A stretch of DNA of 64,000 nt. Origin: Siphonobacter sp048595215 (lineage in GTDB: Bacteria > Bacteroidota > Bacteroidia > Cytophagales > Spirosomataceae). The position numbers were made by a program, and so were the translations under genes. The stretch covers positions 1 to 64,000 of the forward strand of contig NZ_JBMDWJ010000323.1 of NCBI RefSeq assembly GCF_048595215.1, in the 5' to 3' direction. The notes under the pieces are model-generated. The model had not been told where the DNA came from and ran no database searches. It saw only the letters and a program-made list of their open reading frames with translations. Below are positions 39,782 through 48,289 of this stretch, one piece after another. The stretch's first letter is position 1. Each line of letters begins with the position of its first letter.

Positions 39782-42400
39782 ATGAAAAAAATACGCGTCT
39801 TTTTCAGTACGCTCTGGAAAATCATTACGTTTCCCTTCGTCTGGATCTTTAGTAAGCTCTGGAGTCTGATTCGTATGCTGCTGGCACGAATCATCGGACA
39901 GCCCTATGTACGCTTCGAAACCAACGTATCCGACTTTTGGTTACACCGGGTTCGGGCTCCGTATCGAGCATTCCGCCGGAAACATCCCTGGCCGGGCCGC
40001 ATTGCCAGTTTTGGTATCAATCTCGTCGTACTGCTGTTGGTCTACTGGTTTGTACTGGAAACGAACTTCCTGTACCTCACCGGCGAAACGCCCAGTACCG
40101 AAGAACTCGCCAACCCTGACCTGGCCGTAGCCTCCGAAATTTACACGGCGGATGGTAAACCCATCGGTCGCTTCTTCACCGAAAACCGTACGCCCGTACG
40201 GAACTTCGATGAACTTCCCAAACACATCGTCGATGCCCTGATTGCTACCGAAGATGCCCGCTTTTATGAGCACGGCGGTATTGACTGGCCGGCTATGGGT
40301 CGTGTGGCATACGGAGTTCTCACGCGTAATCAACGCGGGGGTGGTTCGACCATTACCCAACAAGTCGCGAAAAACCTCTTTAAGATTCGTAAGAAGCAGG
40401 GCATTGGCCGTAAAGGTTTGCTCGGCTCCATTCCGGTTTTGGGTCTATTTGTCATTAAGTCGAAGGAATGGCTTACGGCCATGAAACTCGAACGGCAATA
40501 CTCCAAACAGGACATTTTGCTGATGTACTTCAATACGGTCGATTTTGGTTCCAACACCTACGGAATCCGGACGGCGGCCCGCGTATATTTTGGCAAGCAA
40601 CCCCAGGATTTGAGTGTGCAGGAAGGTGCGGTACTGGTGGGACTTCAGAAAGCAACGACCACTTATAACCCGTTCCTGAATCCGGAACGATCCAAAGAAC
40701 GCCGGAACGTAGTACTCGCTCAAATGGCCAAGTACGGTTACCTGACCGCCGCTCAGTCGGATTCCATCGCAGGCCTTGATCTGGGCGTGCGTACCGACCG
40801 CGAAAAAGCACTGCAGGAAGAAGAAGCCGTGGGTTACGAAGGCTATTTCAAGAAATACATTGCCGAAGCCGTAGCCAAGTGGGCCGAAGCCAACGACGAA
40901 CGCGTTGATTTGTACACCGATGGTCTGAAAATCTACACGACGATCGACTCCCGCATGCAGTCGGATGCCATCAAGGCATTGGTTAGCAACATGCGGAAAA
41001 CCCAGCGGGAATTCAAAGGACACTGGGGCTCACGTAATCCCTGGATTTACGAGAATGGTCAGGAAATCCCTAACTTCCTGGACTCCGCAGCGAAACGCAC
41101 GGAAGCCTACAAGGCCCTGGCCAAACGGTACCCTAATCAGCCCGATTCTGTCTGGTATTACCTGAAAAATAGAAAGCATCCGGTACGCGTTTTTGCCTGG
41201 AATGACAAAGCCCGGACCGACGACGAACCGCAGATTACCCGGACCGAACAGGAGTTTTCCTCACTAGATTCTCTGTCGTACTACAAACGGATGTTACAGG
41301 CGGGCATGTTCGCCATGGATCCCCAAACGGGCTACATCAAGGCCTGGGTAGGTGGTTTGGACTACAATTATTTCAAGTACGATCACGTACGGCAGGCCAA
41401 ACGTCAGCCGGGATCGACCTTTAAGCCGATTATGTACTGCTCGGCGATTGATGGCCCCCGGAATTTGAGTCCCTGTTATCAGGTGAAAGATCAGCCTTTT
41501 ACGAAAGTATACGAGGAAAAGGGCGAAGTCAAAAAATGGTCCCCCCAAAATGCGGAAGGCTATTTCACCTATCGTGACATGACGTTACGCGAAGCCATGG
41601 CCCGTTCCATCAACTCGGTGGCCGCCCAGGTAACGGATCTGGTTACGCCCGATACGGTAGCCATGTACGCCCATAAGCTGGGAATCAAGAGCCGGATTCA
41701 GCCCGTTCCTTCGGTAGGTCTGGGTTCGGAGGATGTGTCTTTGTACGAAATGGTGCAGGCCTACGCTACGTTCCTCAACGGTGGGTTCCGGATTGAGCCG
41801 CAACTCGTCATCCGCATTGAAGATCGCGATGGCGAAGTACTGGCCGACTTCAAAGATACCGCCGTGAAAAACCGCACGCAGGTAATTCGTCCGGAATCAG
41901 CTTTCCTGTTGCGTAACATGTTGCAAGGCGGTATCACGGGTGGTGGTACTTCATCGCGACTGCTCTGGCAATTCAATCCTAAAGGCGTATCGCGGCAGAC
42001 GCTGTACGATTCTTTTGGGGGTAAGACGGGTACCACATCCAACTATTCCGACGGCTGGTTCATGGGCGTAACGACCGATTTGGTAACGGGCGTCTGGGTC
42101 GGGGGCGATGACCGAAGTATTCACTTTAAAGGTCGACGCGGGGAAGGGGCTCAAACGGCCCTGCCCATTTACAAGGATTTCATGCTGCGTATTCTGAATA
42201 GCGGGGCGTATACGCTTAAACCGTTCCCGACCGAACAGGAGTTGAACCTGATTGTTACGAAGGAATATAAATCCTGCCAGACTTGGTACGCTCCGATTCA
42301 AAGTGATACTACGAATTACTTTGAAAATGATTCGCTGGAAGATCTCTTTGCTCCCCCCATCGTGGAGCCCCGGCCCGACAGTACCCTGAATTTTAATTAA
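39782..42400 (+). CDS. Class A penicillin-binding protein 1A
   Basis: 872 residues from ATG 39782 (MKKIRVFFSTLWKIITF); an upstream in-frame start at 39734 lies by the terminator. One transmembrane helix (about residues 70-90, FGINLVVLLLVYWFVLE). Glycosyltransferase family 51 domain: IATEDARFYEHGGIDW with catalytic Glu and GGSTITQQVAKNLF. Transpeptidase domain: QPGSTFKPIMYC with Ser-x2-Lys, SINS as SxN, and FGGKTGTTSNYSDGWF as KTG. Polymerises and crosslinks peptidoglycan in the periplasm. hemF begins 4 bases after its stop. Confidence 0.96.
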   Translation: MKKIRVFFSTLWKIITFPFVWIFSKLWSLIRMLLARIIGQPYVRFETNVSDFWLHRVRAPYRAFRRKHPWPGRIASFGINLVVLLLVYWFVLETNFLYLTGETPSTEELANPDLAVASEIYTADGKPIGRFFTENRTPVRNFDELPKHIVDALIATEDARFYEHGGIDWPAMGRVAYGVLTRNQRGGGSTITQQVAKNLFKIRKKQGIGRKGLLGSIPVLGLFVIKSKEWLTAMKLERQYSKQDILLMYFNTVDFGSNTYGIRTAARVYFGKQPQDLSVQEGAVLVGLQKATTTYNPFLNPERSKERRNVVLAQMAKYGYLTAAQSDSIAGLDLGVRTDREKALQEEEAVGYEGYFKKYIAEAVAKWAEANDERVDLYTDGLKIYTTIDSRMQSDAIKALVSNMRKTQREFKGHWGSRNPWIYENGQEIPNFLDSAAKRTEAYKALAKRYPNQPDSVWYYLKNRKHPVRVFAWNDKARTDDEPQITRTEQEFSSLDSLSYYKRMLQAGMFAMDPQTGYIKAWVGGLDYNYFKYDHVRQAKRQPGSTFKPIMYCSAIDGPRNLSPCYQVKDQPFTKVYEEKGEVKKWSPQNAEGYFTYRDMTLREAMARSINSVAAQVTDLVTPDTVAMYAHKLGIKSRIQPVPSVGLGSEDVSLYEMVQAYATFLNGGFRIEPQLVIRIEDRDGEVLADFKDTAVKNRTQVIRPESAFLLRNMLQGGITGGGTSSRLLWQFNPKGVSRQTLYDSFGGKTGTTSNYSDGWFMGVTTDLVTGVWVGGDDRSIHFKGRRGEGAQTALPIYKDFMLRILNSGAYTLKPFPTEQELNLIVTKEYKSCQTWYAPIQSDTTNYFENDSLEDLFAPPIVEPRPDSTLNFN

Positions 42401-42404
42401 ACGC

Positions 42405-43301
42405 ATGATTGATAAACATCAGATTTCCGAGTACTTCAAGGGATTACAGGATCACATCTGCCAGGAGCTGGAAAAAGCCGATGGGAAGGCCCAGTTCCGG
42501 GAAGATCACTGGGAACGTCCCGGCGGCGGCGGCGGTCGCTCGCGGGTCATTGCCGATGGAGCCGTACTCGAAAAAGGAGGCGTAGGTTTTTCCGCGGTAT
42601 CGGGTGAAATCCATCCCAAGATGCGGGCTTCTCTGGGTGTCGAAGAAGGGACGGAATTCTTTGCAACGGGCGTTTCGATCGTACAACATCCGGTGAATCC
42701 GAATGTACCTATCATTCACATGAACGTCCGGTATTTTGAGCTTTCGACGGGAAGCTGCTGGTTTGGCGGGGGCATCGACCTGACCCCCCATTACGTCAAT
42801 GAAGCGGACGCCCGCTGGTTTCATCAGCAATTGAAAGCAGCCTGTGACCGTTTTTCGCTGGAGTACTATCCTAAATTTAAGAATTGGGCGGACGACTATT
42901 TCTTTTCGCCGCACCGCGACGAAACGCGGGGCATTGGGGGAATTTTCTATGATTATTTGAAACCCTCCGATACGCAGAGCAAAGAACACCTGTTTGCATT
43001 TACGAAAGCCATTGGCGAATCATTCGCTCCGATTTATACCAGCCTGATGTTAAAACACCGGGATGAACCCTATACCGAAGCTCAACGCGACTGGCAGCTC
43101 CTGCGGCGGGGTCGGTACGTCGAGTTTAATCTGGTCCATGACCGGGGTACCAAATTTGGTTTGGAAACCAACGGTCGTACGGAATCCATTCTCATGAGTT
43201 TACCTCCCCTGGCCCGCTGGGAATACGATCATCACCCCGAGCCGGGCAGTGCCGAAGCTCAGACGCTGGCCTGGTTACGCAAGGGCGTAGACTGGGTATA
43301 G
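42405..43301 (+). CDS. hemF: Aerobic coproporphyrinogen III oxidase
   Basis: 298 residues, full length. WERPGGGGGRSRVIADGAV, FFATGVSIVQHPVNPNVPIIHMNVRYFE with the conserved His residues, WFGGGIDLTPHYV, FSPHRDETRGIGGIFYDYL and FNLVHDRGTKFGLET are HemF hallmarks. Converts coproporphyrinogen III to protoporphyrinogen IX using O2, which implies an aerobic lifestyle. Four bases after the PBP1A stop, so translationally close, although the functions are unrelated. Terminator follows. Confidence 0.96.
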   Translation: MIDKHQISEYFKGLQDHICQELEKADGKAQFREDHWERPGGGGGRSRVIADGAVLEKGGVGFSAVSGEIHPKMRASLGVEEGTEFFATGVSIVQHPVNPNVPIIHMNVRYFELSTGSCWFGGGIDLTPHYVNEADARWFHQQLKAACDRFSLEYYPKFKNWADDYFFSPHRDETRGIGGIFYDYLKPSDTQSKEHLFAFTKAIGESFAPIYTSLMLKHRDEPYTEAQRDWQLLRRGRYVEFNLVHDRGTKFGLETNGRTESILMSLPPLARWEYDHHPEPGSAEAQTLAWLRKGVDWV

Positions 43302-43324
43302 TCCTATTTCGTTTTTTTTTTTAG

Positions 43325-43365
43325 AACCCCGGATCCATTACCTAAACAGGAATGGATCCGGGGTT
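43325..43365 (+). terminator. Terminator after hemF
   Basis: Perfect 15-bp stem (43325-43339 with 43351-43365) followed by TTT. The remaining bases to 43587 show no gene. Confidence 0.9.
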
Positions 43366-43587
43366 TTTGCTTTCTTAGCCTCCGTAGCTTCTACGGTTCA
43401 TTCTCCGTTTTATACACTTCAGTCCGTATTGCTGGCATCTGGTTCGGCTTGTTCTGGAATGGCCGAGGGTATAGAGCCACTTTTGTAAAGTCGCTGGCAA
43501 AAATCTCCCTGAAAGGCCGCCACTTCAAGAGATTTGAACCGGAGATTATCCCCCTGTTTCCTTCAACCTGAAATTGTTTTGTTTACC

Positions 43588-43884
43588 ATGAAAGCCCTCA
43601 AAAAGTACCTTGTACTGGGACTGTGTGCCCTTACGCTTACCGGCTCGCTGAGCAGTTGTGCCACCGTTTTTGGCGGACGCATCACCGATCATCAACGACG
43701 GAAACCGGGAGCGGGTGAACCCCAACGAGCCGTTCGTACCGGTGCCCTGATTGCCGATATTATTTTATTCTGGCCGGGACTCATTGTTGATTTTGCCACG
43801 GGTGCTATTTATAAACCCAATCGTAACGCTCAGGCAGCTCAACAAACGCCACCAACTACCCAGTCCGCAAAAGCTTCTCGTTAG
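43588..43884 (+). CDS. Small YceK-like lipoprotein
   Basis: 98 residues from ATG 43588 (MKALKKYLVLGLCALTLTG); an in-frame upstream start gives a longer leader not shaped like a signal peptide. Lipobox LTGSLSSC, then CATVFGGRITDHQR, a basic stretch and RTGALIADIILFWPGLIVDFATGAIYKP, a hydrophobic hairpin-like segment characteristic of small lipoproteins near the YceK/YidQ group. Ends in a Gln/Thr-rich tail. Function unknown; likely outer-membrane anchored. Confidence 0.75.
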   Translation: MKALKKYLVLGLCALTLTGSLSSCATVFGGRITDHQRRKPGAGEPQRAVRTGALIADIILFWPGLIVDFATGAIYKPNRNAQAAQQTPPTTQSAKASR

Positions 43885-43999
43885 TTTTTTACGCTCGTCC
43901 GCCTATGTGTGAGGACCGGATGAGTGGCGTAGCCAGTCGCAAAACGTTCAACCGACAACCATTTTTACCTTCAACGATCTGATTTTATTCATTGCCGCA

Positions 44000-44044
44000 T
44001 TGCCCGGATTCGTTACGGTGATAACTTGTAACGAATCCGGGCAA
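44000..44044 (+). terminator. Hairpin after the small lipoprotein gene
   Basis: Perfect 17-bp stem (44000-44016 with 44028-44044), loop of 11 bases, followed by CCGCTTTT. The T-run is short, so termination is probable but not certain; the hairpin ends 29 bases before the next start. Confidence 0.6.
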
Positions 44045-44073
44045 CCGCTTTTGGGGCCCGTTTCTTTTCCTCA

Positions 44074-45153
44074 ATGAACGCAATGAAATACGGTATCTTC
44101 CTGGCCGGTCTAGCGATGAGTGGTCAGGTGCTGGCTCAGACCCCTTCTTTAACCGAAGCTCAGGCTTCCCATTTAGCGAGCCTACCCCTGCATTGTATCA
44201 CGCAGGTACTCCCCAACAAGCCCAATCATACGTACGAATTTGAGTCGGATCTCCAACTAACGCCTCAGCAATTACACCCTTCCTTCTACGGTTGTCTGGA
44301 TTGGCATTCCTCCGTACACGGACACTGGATGCTCGTACGATTGCTGAAAACGTTTCCAACCTTGCCCGAGCAGTCGGCTATTCGAGCCGTACTGGATTCG
44401 AGTTTTCAGGCCTCACGCTTGCAGGCAGAAGCGGCGTATTTCGATACCTACAAATTGGCGAAAGGCTTTGAACGTACTTACGGCTGGGCCTGGTTGCTGA
44501 AGCTGGACGAAGAGTTGCAAACCTGGAACGACCCGCAGGCCAAAGTCTGGCACCAGAATCTTCAGCCGCTCACGGCCAAAATCCTGACGCTCTGGAAAAA
44601 CTTTCTGCCCAAACAAACCTACCCCAATCGCACGGGCGTGCACCCCAATACGGCCTTTGGTTTGGTGTTTGCCTTGGATTACGCCCGAACCGTCAAGGAT
44701 ACGGCGTTTGAAAAACTGATCATTCAGCGAAGCAAAGATTACTACGGCGGCAATACCAATGCACCGGGTTATCAGGAACCCGACGGTACGGATTTCCTTT
44801 CGCCTTCGCTGGAAGTCTGCGACCTGATGCGTCGGGTTTTACCGGCCAAGGATTTTATCGGTTGGTTCGATCGCTACTTAAGCAAGGAAAGTCTGAACAC
44901 GGTGACCAAGCTTCCTTTCGTAAGCGACCGTACGGATTACTCCATCGTTCACCTCGATGGTCTTTGCCTGAGCCGGGCCTGGTGCATGAAGGGCATTGCT
45001 TCCGCCTTGCCGAAACAGGATAAGCGTCGTCAGCTACTACTCGACAGTGCTAGCGAACACCTCAGCAAGACTTTGCCACACGTGGCGGCGGGCAATTACG
45101 GTGGTGAACACTGGCTGGCCTCCTTTGCCGTGTACGCGTTGAGTGTGGAGTAA
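44074..45153 (+). CDS. DUF2891 family exported protein
   Basis: 359 residues with a signal peptide (FLAGLAMSGQVLAQ); a second ATG at 44086 is equally possible. DUF2891 features: SHLASLPLHCITQVLPNKPNH, HPSFYGCLDWHSSVHGHWML, RTGVHPNTAFGLVFALDYA, GTDFLSPSLEVCDLM, DGLCLSRAWCMKGIA and GGEHWLASFAVYAL. The aromatic- and His-rich motifs suggest an (alpha/alpha) barrel as in glycoside-processing enzymes, but no activity is established. Convergent with the deacetylase-like gene, five bases apart. Confidence 0.88.
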   Translation: MNAMKYGIFLAGLAMSGQVLAQTPSLTEAQASHLASLPLHCITQVLPNKPNHTYEFESDLQLTPQQLHPSFYGCLDWHSSVHGHWMLVRLLKTFPTLPEQSAIRAVLDSSFQASRLQAEAAYFDTYKLAKGFERTYGWAWLLKLDEELQTWNDPQAKVWHQNLQPLTAKILTLWKNFLPKQTYPNRTGVHPNTAFGLVFALDYARTVKDTAFEKLIIQRSKDYYGGNTNAPGYQEPDGTDFLSPSLEVCDLMRRVLPAKDFIGWFDRYLSKESLNTVTKLPFVSDRTDYSIVHLDGLCLSRAWCMKGIASALPKQDKRRQLLLDSASEHLSKTLPHVAAGNYGGEHWLASFAVYALSVE

Positions 45154-45158
45154 ACGAT

Positions 45159-46097
45159 TCATTTTGACAGACTGGCGGGCAAATCATACAGCAGCCAATC
45201 TTTTTTACGAATCGAGGAGGCTTTGCTTTTCACCAGTTTCACAAAATCGGCTATACCGATGGGTTCGTTGCCGTTCGGATGAATGAGAACGATACTCCCG
45301 TTCTGGGGCAATTGCCCCTTCGCCAGCCAGGCGTCGCTTCCGAGCGGTAACAAACCCAGCTTGAGGATTTCATCAAAAATGGATCGGTCAGAAATTAGTC
45401 CAGGAAAACGAAAGAAGATGGAAGGCAGTAATCCGTGGGTAATCATGGCCTGTTCATTCAGTAGCACTTCATCCTGAATGTTTGTCCCGTTTTTTAACAG
45501 GAAATTGCGGGTCAGGGGTAGCTTCGGATTGAAGTAGTGGTGAAAGGAATGGTTCACCCAGGTGATGCGTAAGTCACCGCGTTTTTCGAGGGTTTTCAGC
45601 CATTCCAGGTCATCTTCGTGGGTTTGAATCCAGAGTCCGGTGATGGTGATGGTAAGCGGGATGGGTTTCTCTTCGGGCTCGAAGGCAGCGATTAAGTCTT
45701 CGAATACGGAACGGGTTAAGGGTTTGTGAGAAGGACATAAATCCATCGTCAGGCTAAAGCCTTTTTCATTGACGTTCGTACGCTCAATACCGGCGTCCTG
45801 TAAAGGTCCTTCCCGCAACTGCTCCTGCTTCAACGCCCGACCGTAGGCCGTACCTGCAATGGTACGGGAAACAGCCTGCGGTTCCAGCGGCTGTACGACC
45901 ACGTCCGGTGCGATGGAGGTTTCCAGCGTTTTCGGATTGACCATCCAGTAATAATTTTTTCCTTCCTGTTGCCAGCGACGTAAGACGAGCTGACCATTGC
46001 TCTGCCCGTTCCAAACCTGATAGTTCGTTAGTTGACCATACGCCGTAGGGACGCTTAGTACCGATAGGATCAAGACATGCCGAAGAAGTGTTTTCAT
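45159..46097 (-). CDS. Polysaccharide-deacetylase-family (NodB-like) exported protein
   Basis: 312 residues with a signal peptide (LILSVLSVPTAYGQ). The NodB fold is suggested by FSLTMDLCPSHKPL (motif 1, with DLCPS in place of the usual DDG), ITWVNHSFHHYF (motif 2, H-S/T-x-x-H intact), FFRFPGLISDRSIF (motif 3, RFPG for R-x-P-x) and GSIVLIHPNG. The metal His pair and one Asp remain; loss of the second Asp may lower or alter activity, although the DLCPS form may be a subfamily norm. Substrate unknown; N- or O-acetylated polysaccharide is a guess. Confidence 0.7.
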   Translation of the reverse strand: MKTLLRHVLILSVLSVPTAYGQLTNYQVWNGQSNGQLVLRRWQQEGKNYYWMVNPKTLETSIAPDVVVQPLEPQAVSRTIAGTAYGRALKQEQLREGPLQDAGIERTNVNEKGFSLTMDLCPSHKPLTRSVFEDLIAAFEPEEKPIPLTITITGLWIQTHEDDLEWLKTLEKRGDLRITWVNHSFHHYFNPKLPLTRNFLLKNGTNIQDEVLLNEQAMITHGLLPSIFFRFPGLISDRSIFDEILKLGLLPLGSDAWLAKGQLPQNGSIVLIHPNGNEPIGIADFVKLVKSKASSIRKKDWLLYDLPASLSK

Positions 46098-46236
46098 ATC
46101 CTTGGGGAATTCGTGTAAGTCAAGTAGTGGGTGAATTTATTAAAAGCGGTTGCTTCGTTTTCAGCGTGGAGCTATTTTATGCAAAAAAATTGCTAGTTGT
46201 ACACTCTATGGAGCAATCATGAAGCCTTAATGATGT

Positions 46237-46368
46237 CCATGGGTGTAACCCATGGCTAATCAACTTAAACCCCTCCGGGGTTAGTCTCTACTAACTCATA
46301 TTCCTTTGCTGTTCTCGCTGTTCCTGATTTGTAATCAGGAACCCATCTGTTGTGAATTTTTAATTCAC
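46237..46368. repeat. REP-like element copy 4 (minus orientation) plus two extra hairpins
   Basis: CCATGGG/CCCATGG (46237-46255) and AACCCC/GGGGTT (46268-46282) form the same double hairpin. It is followed by GTTCCTGATT/AATCAGGAAC (46320-46342) and GTGAATT/AATTCAC (46352-46368). No gene lies in 46098-46516; the rest is the susD terminator. Confidence 0.7.
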
Positions 46369-46458
46369 GAAATTATAAATCCGGGAAAGGGGTAAAATCC
46401 TTTGTCCCCCTATGCCATGCACCGTAACCCGGAAAGCCTCCTCCATACAAGCCCTCTA

Positions 46459-46499
46459 AACAAACAACCCGAAAGCCTGAGGCTTCCGGGTTGTTTGTT
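46459..46499 (-). terminator. Terminator of the DUF3826-susC-susD unit
   Basis: AACAAACAACCCG...AAGCC faces GGCTT...CGGGTTGTTTGTT with one mismatch and a very small loop, giving a stem of about 19 positions, just after the SusD stop. Confidence 0.85.
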
Positions 46500-46516
46500 C
46501 TTGTTGAAATTTCTTC

Positions 46517-48277
46517 CTACTGAACCGGATCGAAAGATCCGCCCCAGGTATTATTCTGGATGAGTCTCGGGTTATTATCAATCGCCGACTGCGGAATGGC
46601 GAAGAAGTAATATTCCGGCTTCCAGTTGATCGTATACCGCGTATCCATATCCTTGAAAGAGATCGTAAAGTATTTTCGATACGCCTCGTCCAAGTTGACG
46701 TCATTACGAGTAGTCGCGAAATCAGCGGGAACGCCCGTCGTTTTCAGGTTAATAATTACTCCGGTACGACGTTTACCGTTCAGCGTTTTTTCGATCAGTT
46801 TCCAGCGTCGCAGATCCCAGAAACGCTTTCCTTCGAAGGCAAACTCAATCTGCCGTTCGTGCAGAATGGCCTCAAAGAGCTCAGCCCGGGTCATGTTTTC
46901 CTTTAATCCGTACAAACCATTGGTACCGGCTTCGATCCCGGCCCGTTTCCGAATGGCTTTCAATTGCGTGTAGGCGTCGTCGAGTCGGTCTGCCCCTACC
47001 GCACTTTCCGCCAGATTCAGCAGCACTTCGGCAAAGCGAATTTCCATCCAGTCCGTACCCGCGAATTGTACTTCACCAATCGCAAGGCTGGGGTTAATGG
47101 CTTTCCGCGTGTAAAAACCCGTGTTACTAGCCCGTTGCTCGACGGTTTTTCCGCCGGCAAAATACGTCCAGAGCCGGTAGTTTGTATTACCATTTAAGGG
47201 CCAAGTGGCACCGTTGTAGGCAATGGTTTTTCCAAAACGAGGATCCCGGTTTTTGTAGAATAGCGTATCCGAATACGCGTACTTCGACGATTCGCCGGGC
47301 TTCTTACCATCCAGCATCGGGAAAGCTTTGACCAATTCCCAGGAAGGCTGGTTCGAGCCACCGCCCGTGCCCGTGTAGGAGGGCCGGGTCGAGTTGTCGT
47401 ATCCGTTATTTTTGTTCAACTGACCGCCCGAGTTTGTATTAAAACCCGTAATGAAAACGGCTTCCGGATTATTCACTTCCTGGAACCATAGCTGATCAAA
47501 TGAATCGTTCAGTTTGTAACCACTGGCCGTCAGAATCGCGTTGGCCTGTACGCTGGCATCATACGCCGCCTGCCACTTGCTCTTGACGTCGCCGGGGTTG
47601 AACTGCGGACTAGCCGCGTACAACAGCACCCGAGCCTTGAGGGCCGCGGCGGCTCCTTTCGTAATCCGACCCCAATCCGAGGTATTCCAGGTGTTGGGCA
47701 GGTACCGCATCGCCGAATCCAGGTCAGCCGTAATCTGTGTATAGGTTTCCGTCGTCGTATTCCGGGGAACAAAGGTTCCTTCCTTGGCCTCTACCCCTAC
47801 CGCATACTGCGGCGTTAAGATCAGGGGTACGCCCCCGTAGATCCGTACCAGATCGAAATACCGCCAGGCCCGGAAAAAGAAAGCCTGAGCTTTCATGCGG
47901 TTTTTGGTGGACGGTTGCAGGGCTCCTTTGCTGACCTCTTCCAGAAACATATTCAACTGCCGGATTTTGGCGTAGTTGTTGGTATTGCTCAGGGCCGTTC
48001 CAAAATCGGCTACGTCATTCGGTTGAATGGTTCCTTCAAAGTATTTACTTTCTCCGTAAGACTCGTCTGATAAGTTACTGGACGTCCCCCAGGTCCCGCC
48101 CCAGGTGGGTAGGTTCTGATCGTAGAGGTAGTTCAGGCTCAGGTTCGTCAGCGTGGAATCGTTGTAAATCAGTTCCGGCGGCGTGGAACCCAGGTCGGTT
48201 TTATCCAGAGCTTTCTCGCAGCTGGTCATCAAACCCAGCAGACTACCCGCCACCATCAGTTTATGTATACCTTTCAT
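46517..48277 (-). CDS. SusD/RagB-like glycan-binding lipoprotein
   Basis: 586 residues from the ATG at 48277; a TTG at 48289 directly abutting the susC stop is less likely. Signal peptide and lipobox SLLGLMTSC, then the SusD alpha-TPR scaffold: FFRAWRYFDLVRIYGGVPLI (classic SusD segment), KAAAAALKARVLLYAASPQF-type helix and ERQIEFAFEGKRFWDLRRW. C-terminal WKPEYYFFAIPQSAIDNNP is the usual ending. Caps the SusC barrel and binds oligosaccharide at the cell surface. Partner gene susC is 12 bases upstream. Confidence 0.95.
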   Translation of the reverse strand: MKGIHKLMVAGSLLGLMTSCEKALDKTDLGSTPPELIYNDSTLTNLSLNYLYDQNLPTWGGTWGTSSNLSDESYGESKYFEGTIQPNDVADFGTALSNTNNYAKIRQLNMFLEEVSKGALQPSTKNRMKAQAFFFRAWRYFDLVRIYGGVPLILTPQYAVGVEAKEGTFVPRNTTTETYTQITADLDSAMRYLPNTWNTSDWGRITKGAAAALKARVLLYAASPQFNPGDVKSKWQAAYDASVQANAILTASGYKLNDSFDQLWFQEVNNPEAVFITGFNTNSGGQLNKNNGYDNSTRPSYTGTGGGSNQPSWELVKAFPMLDGKKPGESSKYAYSDTLFYKNRDPRFGKTIAYNGATWPLNGNTNYRLWTYFAGGKTVEQRASNTGFYTRKAINPSLAIGEVQFAGTDWMEIRFAEVLLNLAESAVGADRLDDAYTQLKAIRKRAGIEAGTNGLYGLKENMTRAELFEAILHERQIEFAFEGKRFWDLRRWKLIEKTLNGKRRTGVIINLKTTGVPADFATTRNDVNLDEAYRKYFTISFKDMDTRYTINWKPEYYFFAIPQSAIDNNPRLIQNNTWGGSFDPVQ

Positions 48278-48289
48278 TTCGTTCGTCAA

